A DNA stretch of 13,339 nucleotides, taken from NCBI GenBank assembly GCA_021812735.1, contig JAKAMV010000177.1, positions 1 to 13,339 on the forward strand. The letters are read 5' to 3'. The DNA comes from Chloroflexota bacterium. GTDB lineage: Bacteria > Chloroflexota > Limnocylindria > Limnocylindrales > CSP1-4. This document shows, one piece after another, positions 1 through 7,316 of the stretch. The notes beneath the pieces are model-generated. The model made no database searches and was not told where the DNA came from. It saw only the letters and a list, made by a program, of their open reading frames with translations. The translations under genes were made by a program, and so were the position numbers. Position 1 is the first letter of the stretch. The number at the start of each line of letters is the position of its first letter.

Positions 1-533
1 TCCTTGCTGTTCTTGATCCCTTGCGCCAACAGCCCCTCGCCGATGATGTCGAGCACCGGCATGCGCGGGTTCAGCGACCCGTAGGGGTCCTGGAAGATGA
101 TCTGCATCCGCGCCCGCATGCGCCGCAGCTCCTCGGGCTTGAGCGTCCGCAGGTCCTGCCCTTCGAGCTCGACACGTCCGGAGGTCGGGCGCTGCAGGTA
201 GAGCAGGCTGCGCCCGAGCGTCGTCTTGCCGCAGCCCGACTCGCCGACGAGCCCGAACACCTCGCCGCGGCGGACGCTGAAACTGACGCCATCGACGGCC
301 TTCACGTCCCCCACGTGGCGACGCAGCACGCCGCCGAGGATCGGGAAATACTTGACGAGGTCCTCGACGACGACAAGCGGCTGGCCCTCCCCCGGGGCCG
401 GCGGCACTTCATCACGGGCGGGCGACGTAGCGGTCGTGGACACGGCGGGCGCCGTTCCGTCGCCCGAGGACGGAGCGGAGACGGCCATCGCAACGCCCCG
501 CAGCTCGTGCCCCGCACTCCCCGCGCCGGTCAC
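1..533 (-). CDS. dppF: Peptide/nickel ABC transporter ATP-binding protein, DppF/OppF type (C-terminus outside window)
   Basis: Second ATPase of a dipeptide/oligopeptide-class importer, acting on the cytoplasmic face with its DppD-like partner. Only about the first 177 codons are present. The Walker A motif GESGCGKT is at residues 97-104 and a Q-loop [11 protein letters not shown] is near 147-157; the signature and Walker B motifs would lie beyond the window. I prefer the GTG at 533. It overlaps the upstream stop by 4 bases (GTGA) and has GGAG eight bases upstream. An in-frame ATG at 488 would drop 15 residues and is the alternative. Either way the protein has an Ala/Pro/Thr/Ser-rich segment of about 35 residues before the ABC domain, which most OppF proteins lack. 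Family assignment is firm; the dpp symbol reflects family and gene order (binding protein, B, C, D, F), and the substrate is unknown. Confidence 0.93.
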   Translation of the reverse strand, partial: MTGAGSAGHELRGVAMAVSAPSSGDGTAPAVSTTATSPARDEVPPAPGEGQPLVVVEDLVKYFPILGGVLRRHVGDVKAVDGVSFSVRRGEVFGLVGESGCGKTTLGRSLLYLQRPTSGRVELEGQDLRTLKPEELRRMRARMQIIFQDPYGSLNPRMPVLDIIGEGLLAQGIKNSK

Positions 534-1627
534 GGGACCTGCTCCGCGGCGGCCGCCCGCGCCACCGGAAGCGGGGTCGCGGTGCCGTACCGGGGCCGAT
601 GCTCGAGGCCGAAGGGCGGCGTGGTGTGGAGCCAACAGGCGACGCGGCGCTCCGGGCGGCCCAGCTCGTCGAGGGGCGGCTCATGGTCGGGGCAGGGGTC
701 GAACGCGTACGGGCAGCGTGGGTGGAAGCGACAGCCCACGGGCATGCGAAACGGGTTTGGCACACTCCCCTTGATCACGTTGAGCCGAGTGCCGCGCATC
801 CCCTTCGACGGGATGGACGCGAGCAGTCCCTCCGTGTATGGGTGTTTCGGATCTTGCAGCACTTCCTGGACGGACCCCGTTTCGACCACCTTGCCGGCGT
901 ACATGACCACGACGCGCTGCACGGTCTCGGCGACGACGCCGAGGTCGTGCGTGATGAGCAGCAATGCCGTCCCGGTCTCCGCCTGCACCCGTCGGATCAG
1001 CTCCAGGATCTGGGCCTGGATCGTCACGTCGAGCGCGGTGGTCGGCTCGTCGGCGATGAGGAGCTTGGGGTCGCAGGAGAGCGCCAGCGCGATCATCACG
1101 CGCTGCCGCATGCCGCCGGACATCTCGTGCGGGTACTGCCGGGCGCGGCGCGGCGCCTCGGGGATCCCCACCAGCCGCAGCATCTCGATGGCGCGATCCC
1201 AGGCGGCCTTGCGGCTCAGCTTCTTGTGGGCCACGACGGCCTCGACGATCTGGTCTCCCACCGTCAGTACGGGGTTCAGGCTCGTCATCGGCTCCTGGAA
1301 GATCATCGCCATCTCGGCGCCGCGGACCTGCAGCATCTCGTCCTGAGAGAGTTGCAGGACGTCGCGGCCGTCGAACCAGATCTCGCCGCTCACGATCTCG
1401 CCGGGCGGGGTCTCGATCAGACGCATGATCGTCAACGCAGTGACGCTCTTGCCGCAGCCCGACTCGCCGACGACGCCGAGGGTCTCGCCGCGACGTACCT
1501 GGAAGCTGACCCCGTCGACCGCGGGCACCGTGCCATCCATCACGTGGAAGTACGTACGCAGGTCACGGACGTCCAAGAGCACGTCGGGCGGCGGCGGCTC
1601 GCCCGGGGTCTGGGGCAGGTGGGGCAT
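530..1627 (-). CDS. dppD: Peptide/nickel ABC transporter ATP-binding protein, DppD/OppD type
   Basis: Complete 365-residue ATPase that pairs with the DppF-like protein to drive uptake. Visible motifs are Walker A GESGCGKS (54-61), Q-loop Gln111, ABC signature MSGGMRQR (169-176), Walker B LLIADEP (189-195) and H-loop His227. The C-terminal oligopeptide-transporter region (about 255-335) has Cys299, Cys305, Cys312 and Cys331, in the spacing CX5CX6CX18C. In the OppD/DppD family such a cysteine set can hold a [4Fe-4S] cluster, reported for M. tuberculosis OppD and E. coli DppD; the cluster here is inferred. The ATG shares one base with the stop of the upstream permease (TGATG) and has no clear Shine-Dalgarno sequence, so translational coupling is likely. 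The tail after residue 335 is Pro/Ala-rich. Substrate cannot be told from this subunit. Confidence 0.96.
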   Translation of the reverse strand: MPHLPQTPGEPPPPDVLLDVRDLRTYFHVMDGTVPAVDGVSFQVRRGETLGVVGESGCGKSVTALTIMRLIETPPGEIVSGEIWFDGRDVLQLSQDEMLQVRGAEMAMIFQEPMTSLNPVLTVGDQIVEAVVAHKKLSRKAAWDRAIEMLRLVGIPEAPRRARQYPHEMSGGMRQRVMIALALSCDPKLLIADEPTTALDVTIQAQILELIRRVQAETGTALLLITHDLGVVAETVQRVVVMYAGKVVETGSVQEVLQDPKHPYTEGLLASIPSKGMRGTRLNVIKGSVPNPFRMPVGCRFHPRCPYAFDPCPDHEPPLDELGRPERRVACWLHTTPPFGLEHRPRYGTATPLPVARAAAAEQVP

Positions 1628-2574
1628 CAGAGTCGGGTCCGCGGGTCGAGCGCGTCGCGCAGGCCGTCGCCGACGAAATTGATCGACATCACCGTCACGG
1701 CGATGGCCATGCCGGGGAAGAACGCCCACCACCAGTTGCCCAGCCCGAGCGCGCTCTGGGCGTTGGCTAGGGCGTTGCCCCAGCTCGTCTGGTCGGGGCT
1801 GATGCCGAAGTTCAGGTAGCTCACGAACGCCTCCAGGACGATGTTCGAGGCCATGATCAGGGTCATCGCCACGATCACCGGCCCGATGGCGTTCGGGAGG
1901 ATGTGGCGGAACGTGATGCGGGCGTCCTTCACGCCCACCGCCCGCGCCGCCTCCACGAAGTCCGCCTCGCGCAACGAGAGGAACGACGCGCGCACCAGTC
2001 GGGCGATCAACGGCCAGGAGAGCAGCCCAAAGATCAGGATCAGCGACGACACCTGTCCTTCGCCGAAAAAGCGCGCGGCCACCAAGATCACGAAGAGGAG
2101 CGGGATGGCGAAGAACGTGTCGACGATGCGCATCAGGACGTTGTCGATCCAGCCGCCGAAGTAGCCGGAGATCGCGCCCACCAGGACGCCCACCATCCCT
2201 GCGATCAGCATGCTGAACCCGCCGACCGCGACCGAGATGCGCGCGCCGTTGACGACCATCGTGAAGACGTCGCGGCCGGTGTCGTCGGTGCCGAAAAGGT
2301 GCTGCAGGCTCGGCGGGTCGCCCCCGGGTTGTTGGGCTCCCGGAATATTGAGCGGGTTGTAGGGGAGCACGATCGGGCCGAAGATCGCGACGAGGACCAT
2401 GAAGGAGAAGAAGCCGAGTCCGACGAGCGCCATGCGGTGGCGCTTGAAGCGCCGCCACGCCAGCTGCCACTGGCCGAGCGACTCGAGGGCGACTTCGACA
2501 TCTGCGGTCGCGACGTCGGCGGGCGCGCGGCCGGCGAGGCCGCCGGCGAGCGCTGGGTCGGTGGGGATCGCCAT
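1627..2574 (-). CDS. dppC: Peptide/nickel ABC transporter permease, DppC/OppC type
   Basis: Integral membrane subunit of 315 residues, one half of the translocation pore. The N-terminus is an acidic, Ala-rich cytoplasmic stretch of about 45 residues, followed by a first membrane helix (about 48-70). Next come the OppC hallmark [11 protein letters not shown] (94-104) and further helices near 115-135, 152-170, 176-192, 228-248 and 283-302. The EAA-type coupling loop that docks on the ATPases is at about 209-228 ([20 protein letters not shown]). The start ATG lies 12 bases after the upstream permease stop, with AGGCGG just before it. Length and motif order are normal for the family (BPD_transp_1 fold). 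It belongs to one operon with the neighbouring permease and ATPases. Confidence 0.95.
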   Translation of the reverse strand: MAIPTDPALAGGLAGRAPADVATADVEVALESLGQWQLAWRRFKRHRMALVGLGFFSFMVLVAIFGPIVLPYNPLNIPGAQQPGGDPPSLQHLFGTDDTGRDVFTMVVNGARISVAVGGFSMLIAGMVGVLVGAISGYFGGWIDNVLMRIVDTFFAIPLLFVILVAARFFGEGQVSSLILIFGLLSWPLIARLVRASFLSLREADFVEAARAVGVKDARITFRHILPNAIGPVIVAMTLIMASNIVLEAFVSYLNFGISPDQTSWGNALANAQSALGLGNWWWAFFPGMAIAVTVMSINFVGDGLRDALDPRTRL

Positions 2575-2586
2575 GCGCCGCCTGCC

Positions 2587-3693
2587 TCAGTTGTAGCGGA
2601 TGCGTGGGTCGGCGATCGCATAGGCGATATCCGCCACGAGGTTCATGAAGACCACCAGGACCGAGCCGATCAGCAGGATCCCCATCAAGAGGAAATAGTC
2701 GCGGGCATTCACGCCCTCGTAGTAGAGGCGACCCATCCCCGGCCAGGAAAAGACGGTTTCGGTGACGATCGCGCCCGAGAAGAGGAAGGCGATCTCGAGG
2801 GCGAGGTTCGTCAGGATCGGAAGCAATGCATTGCGGAACGCGTGGCGCAAGATCACCTGGCGCTCGGGTATCCCCTTCGCCCGCGCGGTGCGCACGTAGT
2901 CCTGGTGCAGCGAGTCGAGCATCGCCGAGCGCACGAACCGGCTGTCGCCCGCGATGCTCACCGCGATCAGGGTGGCCACCGGCAGGACCAAGTGTGCCGC
3001 AATGTCCCAGATATTGGGCAGCGGGTTGGCGGCGAAGGCAGCCCAGTAGGCGGGGGTGCCGAACGGTGCGGCCGCCTGCCGCACGTTGACGATCCCCTGG
3101 ACGGGGAACCAGCGGAGGGTGACCCCGAAGATGAAGATCAAGATGAGGCCGAGCCAGAAGGTGGGCAGCGAATAGAAGACGTAACTCACGAACGTGACCG
3201 ACTGGTCGAAGAAGCTGTAGCGCTTCACCGCGGCGATGACGCCGGCGAGGATCGCGATGGTGGCCCAGAGCAGGAACGCCGTTCCCATCAGGATGATGGT
3301 CGCGGGGAGACGCTCGAGGATCATCGAGAGGACCGGCCGGCCCGTCTCGATGGAGTAGCCGAAGTCACCGTGTACGACCCCGTTCGTGCCGCCCCCTAGG
3401 AACGGCGGCAGGAAGTTGGGCAGCCCATGGGCGGAGAGGAAGCTGCCCCCGCTGCAGTTCCAGACCCCCAGCCAGCCGAGGTACTCGCGGATGGTGTCAG
3501 CCAGGGTGGGCTGCCGGACCAGGCACCAGTCTTGCAGCCACTTGTTGATCTGGGCGGTGCTGATGTGAGGGTTCTGGTTGAACTGCGCAGCAGGGCCACC
3601 GGGCGCCTGCAACATCAGCACGAAACTCACCACCGAGATCAAGAAGAGGACCGGGACGGCTTGGATCGTACGGCGGACGATGTACTGGGTCAT
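2587..3693 (-). CDS. dppB: Peptide/nickel ABC transporter permease, DppB/OppB type
   Basis: Integral membrane subunit of 368 residues that forms the pore with the DppC-like protein. It starts with the typical MTQYIVRR and a first helix (about 10-29), and then helices near 131-155, 166-190, 231-249, 289-310 and 334-358. The EAA-type loop is around 266-290 ([15 protein letters not shown] region), and the [13 protein letters not shown] motif (311-323) is a DppB signature. Between the first helix and the [13 protein letters not shown] segment (109-121) the external loop is longer than in most DppB proteins and carries Cys57 and Cys80, the right number for one disulfide. The start is an ATG with AGGA four bases upstream. 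The gene lies 118 bases after the binding-protein stop, with a strong stem-loop in that gap. Confidence 0.95.
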   Translation of the reverse strand: MTQYIVRRTIQAVPVLFLISVVSFVLMLQAPGGPAAQFNQNPHISTAQINKWLQDWCLVRQPTLADTIREYLGWLGVWNCSGGSFLSAHGLPNFLPPFLGGGTNGVVHGDFGYSIETGRPVLSMILERLPATIILMGTAFLLWATIAILAGVIAAVKRYSFFDQSVTFVSYVFYSLPTFWLGLILIFIFGVTLRWFPVQGIVNVRQAAAPFGTPAYWAAFAANPLPNIWDIAAHLVLPVATLIAVSIAGDSRFVRSAMLDSLHQDYVRTARAKGIPERQVILRHAFRNALLPILTNLALEIAFLFSGAIVTETVFSWPGMGRLYYEGVNARDYFLLMGILLIGSVLVVFMNLVADIAYAIADPRIRYN

Positions 3694-3736
3694 GAATCCT
3701 GAAACTGCGAGATACGGGTCAGGAGGCTAGCACACG

Positions 3737-3775
3737 CGTGGCGGACACGGGACCGGAAGGCCCGCGTCCGCCACG
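3737..3775 (-). promoter_or_regulatory. Intercistronic stem-loop between binding-protein and permease genes
   Basis: Two 15-base arms, 3737-3751 and 3761-3775, flank a 9-base loop. In minus-strand RNA the arms CGTGGCGGACGCGGG and CCCGTGTCCGCCACG pair at all 15 positions, one as G-U. In plus-strand RNA the same position would be an A-C mismatch, so the structure suits the minus-strand transcript. No T-run follows it on the minus strand. A full intrinsic terminator is therefore less likely than a partial terminator or an RNA 3'-end stabiliser that raises binding-protein output over permease output, as in maltose-type import operons. Confidence 0.7.
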
Positions 3776-3811
3776 TTGCTCCCCGTCAGGGTCGAGAGCC
3801 CACCGCTGTGC

Positions 3812-5677
3812 TCAGGGCTTGTAGTACCAGTCCTCGACGTCCCACGTGGGGCCCTGCGCGCTCGGGTTGTACCCGGGCCAGTTGCCCACGTGGACGCCGA
3901 TGCCCGTCACTTCGCCGCGGTAGTAGAGCGGGACCTCCGGGATCCCCGCCACATACGCGTCCTGGACTGCGTAGGCGTCCGTCTGCTGAGCGGTCAGCGA
4001 AACGTCCGTCGCCAGCTTGCTGAGCGCGGTGTCCATCTGCGCGCTCTTGAAGCGGGTGTCGTTGGCGCCGCTGTGGTCGCCCAACTCGGGCCATTCGGTC
4101 GAGCTGTAGGTCGCGAAGTAGTCACCGTACGGGCTGCCGGTGAGGACGTACGCGAAATCGGCCAGGTCGTAGTTGCCGCGGTAGATGCTGCAGTCCGTGG
4201 TGGGGGTCGTGCCGGTCCAGCCGGCGAAGACCACCGATGCCGCGTCCGCGGTCTTGATGTAGCTCTTGACGCCGATCGCCTTGAGGTCGCCCTCGACGAT
4301 CTGGAGCTCGGTGAGCCGGGTTGGGTTGCCCGACGTCGTGCAGAGCTCCAGGTTCATCTCCTTGCCACCCTTGGCCATGAAGCCGGCGGAGTCGAGCGAG
4401 TAGCCGGCCGCTTCCAAGGCCGCCTTGGCGGCCGTCGGATCGTAGGCCGGGCAGGTCTCGTCCTTGTGATACCACATGCCTGGCGGCGCAGGCGAGCAAG
4501 CGATCGTGACGTTTGCGCCCGGGAAGTCCGTGCTGACGATCTTGGCCTTGTCGATGGCCGTGGCGATCGCCTTGCGCACGTTGACGTCCCAGAGGCCGTT
4601 GCCACGCTTGTGGTTCGGGTCCTGATAGATGTCGAGGTGCTCGTACTCCCAGAGCGGATCCTGCTCCACCGTCCCGATCGACGAGCTGACGTTCTTCATC
4701 GCCGGGTAGGAATCGGTCTGCAGGTCGAAAGCGAGGTCGATCGCGCCGCTGTTGAACGCTGCGATCTCACCGTTCTTGTCGCCGAAGTACTGGAACTTGA
4801 GGTTGGCCAGGTACGGCTTGCCTTGGTGGTTCGGGGAGACGCCGCCGTTCCAGTGCGGGTTCGGGGCGTAGTCGATCTCGGTGCTCGAGGCCGCGGTGAT
4901 CACGAAGGGGCCGCTGAAGACCGCGTTCGCGATCGCCGACGAGACCGGATAGGACTTCTTGGCCGCGTCCTTCACCGGGATCGTGGACATGTAGTGCTGC
5001 GGCAAAATCGCGCTCGTCAGCCAGGGGAGCCAGCCGCCGAAGAGCTGCTTGAAGTGGACGGTGGCGGTCAGCCCGTCGGACGAGACATCGATCGAGTCGA
5101 TCAACGGCCACGCCGTGCCCGGGCCGCAGGAGGTGCAGCCGGACTGGTTCGGGTCGTTGGCCCATTGCCAGGTGTACTTGAGGTCGTTCATCGTGAGCGG
5201 CTGCCCGTCGGACCATTGCAGGTTCGGCTTGAGCTTCAGCGTCATGGTGAACGTGTTGCCGTTGACGACGATCCCGCCGTTCGATTCGGAGGGCAGCGTC
5301 GCACACAGATCGGGAATGTACTTGCCGTCGGATGAGATCGTCGCGCAACCGCGCAGCGCCGGCAGGTACGCCTCGACGTCGGCCTCGGACGTCGTGTAGT
5401 AGGGGTTCAACTGGTCCGCAGCCTGCCACTCGCCCATCACGAGCGTGCCGCCCGGCTGACCAGGGCCCGGGTTGTACTTGGTGCCGAAGACCGCCGCGTC
5501 GACGCCGGTCAGCGGCGTGCCGCTCGGCGCGGCGGACGTAACCGCCGATGCCGGCGCGGTCGTCGCGGCGGGCGTCGCGGGCGCTTGCGTCGGTGCTGGG
5601 GTGGCGCCGGAGCTGCAGGCGCCGAAGACGATGCCGGCGACCGCAACAGCGGCCATCACCTGTCGTCTGATTGCCAC
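3812..5677 (-). CDS. ABC transporter substrate-binding lipoprotein, SBP_bac_5 (peptide/nickel) family
   Basis: Extracytoplasmic solute receptor of 621 residues for the importer encoded downstream. A short basic N-terminus (MAIRRQ), a hydrophobic stretch (7-20) and FGAC with lipidation Cys21 make a signal peptide II. Phe at -3 of the lipobox is less usual than Leu. An Ala/Pro/Thr/Ser tether runs to about residue 56. The mature domain begins near GGTLVMGEWQAADQLNPYY (76-94) and has the family's ...LKLKPNLQWSDGQPLT (148-162) region and a VRKAIATAIDK (367-377) helix. It is longer than E. coli DppA and carries eight further cysteines (111, 125, 181, 184, 394, 409, 446, 496), which suggests disulfides. 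The GTG start is supported by a strong Shine-Dalgarno sequence. The ligand is unknown; peptides are the default for the family, but sugars, nickel and opines also occur. Confidence 0.95.
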   Translation of the reverse strand: MAIRRQVMAAVAVAGIVFGACSSGATPAPTQAPATPAATTAPASAVTSAAPSGTPLTGVDAAVFGTKYNPGPGQPGGTLVMGEWQAADQLNPYYTTSEADVEAYLPALRGCATISSDGKYIPDLCATLPSESNGGIVVNGNTFTMTLKLKPNLQWSDGQPLTMNDLKYTWQWANDPNQSGCTSCGPGTAWPLIDSIDVSSDGLTATVHFKQLFGGWLPWLTSAILPQHYMSTIPVKDAAKKSYPVSSAIANAVFSGPFVITAASSTEIDYAPNPHWNGGVSPNHQGKPYLANLKFQYFGDKNGEIAAFNSGAIDLAFDLQTDSYPAMKNVSSSIGTVEQDPLWEYEHLDIYQDPNHKRGNGLWDVNVRKAIATAIDKAKIVSTDFPGANVTIACSPAPPGMWYHKDETCPAYDPTAAKAALEAAGYSLDSAGFMAKGGKEMNLELCTTSGNPTRLTELQIVEGDLKAIGVKSYIKTADAASVVFAGWTGTTPTTDCSIYRGNYDLADFAYVLTGSPYGDYFATYSSTEWPELGDHSGANDTRFKSAQMDTALSKLATDVSLTAQQTDAYAVQDAYVAGIPEVPLYYRGEVTGIGVHVGNWPGYNPSAQGPTWDVEDWYYKP

Positions 5678-5683
5678 TCGGCT

Positions 5684-5694
5684 TCTCCTCCTCT
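5684..5694 (-). promoter_or_regulatory. Strong Shine-Dalgarno sequence of the binding-protein gene
   Basis: The minus strand reads AGAGGAGGAGA here, 6 bases before the GTG at 5677, with the AGGAGG core about 9 bases from the start. It fixes this GTG as the start and predicts high translation, in keeping with a binding protein needed in excess over its permease. Confidence 0.75.
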
Positions 5695-5709
5695 GCCGCG
5701 TACCTGAAA

Positions 5710-5725
5710 CGGGACGCTGGTCCCG
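5710..5725 (-). terminator. Short hairpin in the anti-sigma to binding-protein gap, weak terminator candidate
   Basis: On the minus strand CGGGAC and GTCCCG form a perfect 6-bp stem around CAGC, followed by only TTT and then CAGG. It lies about 100 bases after the anti-sigma stop and 33 bases before the binding-protein start. It could weaken transcription between the two genes, or be an incidental stem in GC-rich DNA. The T-run is too short for a confident terminator. Confidence 0.25.
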
Positions 5726-5821
5726 GCGCGCCGCGCGGCTTCGCGCCCGGGGTCGTCATCGAGCGAGCGAGTGTTCACGGACTCCAGGCCGTGCTGATCC
5801 ATCCGCTCATCGGCGTTCCCA

Positions 5822-6550
5822 TCATTCAGCGGCCATCGTCGAGGGAACGGGCGCCGCCGGCCCGTTCGCCGGCACCACCAGGGCCGGCAGGAGCAGGCCG
5901 TCGGGCAGCGGCCCACGTGGGGTCACCGCGCCCCCTCCAGCGGGGGCCGGCACGTCGTCCGCGACGGATCCGTCCGAGATCGCGAACGCCCGCTCCAACG
6001 CAGCCGCGTGCAGCGCTTCCGGCACCGGCAACGGTGCCGGCTGCTGCGCGCTCGCGCTCGCGCCGGGGACGCCCAAGGTGGCGCCTGCTGTCGCGATCGT
6101 CTGGCCAGTCAGGCGCGCCGCCAGCCCAGGCGCCACCAGCAGCGCCGCCACGAGCGGCAGCGCCACGAGCCCCGCCAGCGAGATGCGGCCCGCCCGCAGC
6201 CACGGCGCCGTCGAGGGGCGCGTCTCCCCCAGGCGCTGCGCAACCCGACCCCAGCCGCCGCCGGGCGCGTCGAGGCGCCGCGCGGCGGCGCCGAGCCGCC
6301 GCAGACCCGCCACGATGAGGGCGAGTTCGGCCATGTCGCGCCGACATGCGTCGCAACGGCCCAGGTGCTCGAGGGCCTGCTCCACCGCCCGGTCCCGGGG
6401 ACGACCGTCGAGCACCTCGAGCAACGTCGCCCGGTGCACCATACACGTGCTGTGCCCGCCGCCGAACCAGCGGGCGCCGCCGAACCAGCGCCCGCCCCCC
6501 GACCGATGCGCGACGCCGAACCGGCGTGGGCGGCCGCCTCCCGACGTCAT
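5822..6550 (-). CDS. Membrane-anchored zinc-finger anti-sigma factor with repeat-bearing N-terminus
   Basis: Predicted anti-sigma of 242 residues that would hold the neighbouring ECF sigma factor at the membrane. The core zinc motif is HX3CX2C (His62, Cys66, Cys69), with Cys36 or His39 as a possible fourth ligand. A helix with AELALIVAGLRRL follows. One membrane span is predicted at about 124-141, then about 100 Ala/Pro/Gly-rich external residues with no domain I recognise. The ATG overlaps the sigma stop by 4 bases (ATGA) and has GAGGGG eight bases upstream. An internal ATG (Met37, at 6442) would give a more usual anti-sigma length but has no Shine-Dalgarno sequence. Residues 9-32 are four Arg/Gly-rich hexapeptides encoded by an 18-bp tandem repeat. 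The assignment rests on the zinc motif, the single span and the sigma neighbour; which signal it senses cannot be told. Confidence 0.86.
   Translation of the reverse strand: MTSGGGRPRRFGVAHRSGGGRWFGGARWFGGGHSTCMVHRATLLEVLDGRPRDRAVEQALEHLGRCDACRRDMAELALIVAGLRRLGAAARRLDAPGGGWGRVAQRLGETRPSTAPWLRAGRISLAGLVALPLVAALLVAPGLAARLTGQTIATAGATLGVPGASASAQQPAPLPVPEALHAAALERAFAISDGSVADDVPAPAGGGAVTPRGPLPDGLLLPALVVPANGPAAPVPSTMAAE
6455..6526 (-). repeat. 18-bp tandem repeat (about four units) inside the anti-sigma gene
   Basis: Period-18 repeat within the coding region. The two best units share the 16-base run CGCCGCCGAACCAGCG (plus-strand sense) at 6457-6472 and 6475-6490. A third unit near 6493 is degenerate, and a fourth at 6511-6526 differs at two of these 16 bases. 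On the protein they give residues 9-32, with RWFGGA and RWFGGG as the conserved pair. The period is a multiple of three, so copy-number change would keep the frame. Confidence 0.75.
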
Positions 6551-7161
6551 GCCGCCGGCCCCTCGAGCTCGCCGGGCAACGGCTGCCCGAGCCCAGCTGG
6601 CGCAGCGGCGGGTTCGAACTCGCGTCGCAGGTCGTCGCGCAGCAGCCGGAGCGCGTTGTGGAGGCGGCTTTTGACGGTACCGACTGGGCACTCGAGCGTC
6701 TCGGCGATCTCGGCCAGGCTGCTGTCCTGCACGAAGCGCAGCACCACCACGGCGCGCATCGGCGCCGGCAGGCGCGCGATGCCCTGGGCGAGCGCCACCG
6801 TCATCTCCCGCCGTTCCACCGTGGTCTCGGGTCCCGTGGCGGGGTCGGGCCAGCGATCCCGTTCCGGCAGCGGCTCCAGGCCCAGACTGCGCCGCCGCAG
6901 CCGGTTCAGGGCAAGGTTCACCGCAATGCGCTGCAACCAGGGCAGCGGAGACCGCGCGGGATCGATCCGTTGCCGGGCACCGTGGGCGCGCAGGAAGGTG
7001 TCGGCGACAACCTCCTCGGCGGCCATCTCGTCGCGCAGCAACGCCAACGCCGTCCGATAGACGGCCGTCTCGTAGCGGCGGTAGAAGGCCTCGAAGGCCT
7101 TCAGGTCGCCGTCCCGAACACTGTTGACGAGCGACGCGTCATCCGGCTCGGGTTCGGCCAC
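6547..7161 (-). CDS. RNA polymerase sigma factor, ECF subfamily
   Basis: Alternative sigma factor of 204 residues. Region 2 spans about 11-91, with AFYRRYETAVYRTALALL (near 25-42), the AEEVVADTFLRAH segment (48-60) and PLPWLQRIAVNLALNRLRRR (72-91). Region 4 spans about 119-175, with LPAPMRAVVVLRF and the helix-turn-helix EIAETLECPVGTVKSRLHNA (151-170). There is no region 3, as in ECF factors, and the tail of about 25 residues is Pro/Gly-rich. The GTG start is chosen because GGAGGAGGA lies just upstream; a nearby ATG at 7165 is in another frame. It is followed directly by a zinc-finger anti-sigma, the standard arrangement for a signal-released ECF pair. An ECF-like promoter sits upstream, so self-activation is plausible. 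Confidence 0.95.
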   Translation of the reverse strand: MAEPEPDDASLVNSVRDGDLKAFEAFYRRYETAVYRTALALLRDEMAAEEVVADTFLRAHGARQRIDPARSPLPWLQRIAVNLALNRLRRRSLGLEPLPERDRWPDPATGPETTVERREMTVALAQGIARLPAPMRAVVVLRFVQDSSLAEIAETLECPVGTVKSRLHNALRLLRDDLRREFEPAAAPAGLGQPLPGELEGPAA

Positions 7162-7164
7162 TCA

Positions 7165-7173
7165 TCCTCCTCC
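7165..7173 (-). promoter_or_regulatory. Shine-Dalgarno sequence of the ECF sigma gene
   Basis: The minus strand reads GGAGGAGGA, followed by TGA and the GTG start at 7161. The GGAGG core is 7 bases from GTG. This decides for GTG over the overlapping, out-of-frame ATG at 7165. Confidence 0.7.
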
Positions 7174-7204
7174 GGCGCGTGGTCGCGATCTGGCGCACAC
7201 ATCA

Positions 7205-7232
7205 TGTACCACACCCGGCGGCAAAAGGTTCA
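7205..7232 (-). promoter_or_regulatory. Candidate ECF-type promoter of the sigma/anti-sigma pair
   Basis: On the minus strand TGAACC (7227-7232) is followed by TTTT, a 16-base spacer and GGTACA (7205-7210). A GAAC-bearing -35 with 16-17 bases to the -10 is typical of ECF sigma promoters, which often lie before their own sigma gene. Transcription would start near 7198, giving a leader of about 37 bases that includes the Shine-Dalgarno sequence. The -10 half is not a textbook match, so this is a proposal. Confidence 0.45.
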
Positions 7233-7248
7233 TGCCGAGTGGCCGCTC

Positions 7249-7265
7249 GTTCCGTCTAGTGGAAC
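7249..7265. repeat. Small inverted repeat upstream of the sigma promoter candidate
   Basis: GTTCC and GGAAC arms flank 7 bases that contain CTAG. The site lies between the gcvPB terminator candidate and the ECF promoter candidate. It could be an operator half-site pair or chance; five-base arms are weak evidence. Confidence 0.25.
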
Positions 7266-7282
7266 AAACAGGCCGAGACCTG
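7263..7282 (-). terminator. Candidate intrinsic terminator after gcvPB
   Basis: In minus-strand RNA CAGGU and GCCUG pair (one G-U) around a CUCG tetraloop, followed at once by UUUGUU. It starts about 34 bases after the gcvPB stop, the expected place for the end of the glycine cleavage operon. The stem is short; a wider CAGGCCG/CGGCCTG pairing is also possible. Moderate support only. Confidence 0.42.
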
Positions 7283-7316
7283 CCAGCGCCCGCCGTCGTC
7301 CGCGGCCTGCCGTCCC

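Noticed and set aside
21..3702. Long open frames on the plus strand opposite the transporter genes, including 1903-3399 and 599-1819
   Set aside because: They are antisense to genes with clear ABC motifs, are dominated by Arg/His/Asp/Glu/Gln runs typical of GC-rich shadow frames, and show no domain.
3776..5335. 519-codon plus-strand frame opposite the binding protein
   Set aside because: Low-complexity Val/Arg/Asp/Leu composition mirrors the minus-strand codons; no motif, and the minus-strand gene is unambiguous.
5755..5775. GAGC-rich short repeat near 5761-5770
   Set aside because: Only two to three units of four bases; no reason to think it is functional.
5656..5802. 48-residue minus-strand frame in the leader of the binding-protein gene
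   Set aside because: Weak Shine-Dalgarno sequence, third-position GC clearly lower than in real genes here, and overlap with the binding-protein start. A small upstream ORF cannot be excluded but is not supported.
5792..5820. GGAAC as a second ECF promoter before the binding-protein gene
   Set aside because: At 16-17 base spacing the -10 position reads TCAGCA or CAGCAC, unlike GGTACA at the sigma promoter candidate; kept only as part of the regulation hypothesis.
6551..6691. Longer anti-sigma starting at 6691
   Set aside because: The extra 47 residues are Arg/Ala-rich and overlap the sigma region 4 coding sequence in another frame; the ATGA-coupled ATG at 6550 has a Shine-Dalgarno sequence.
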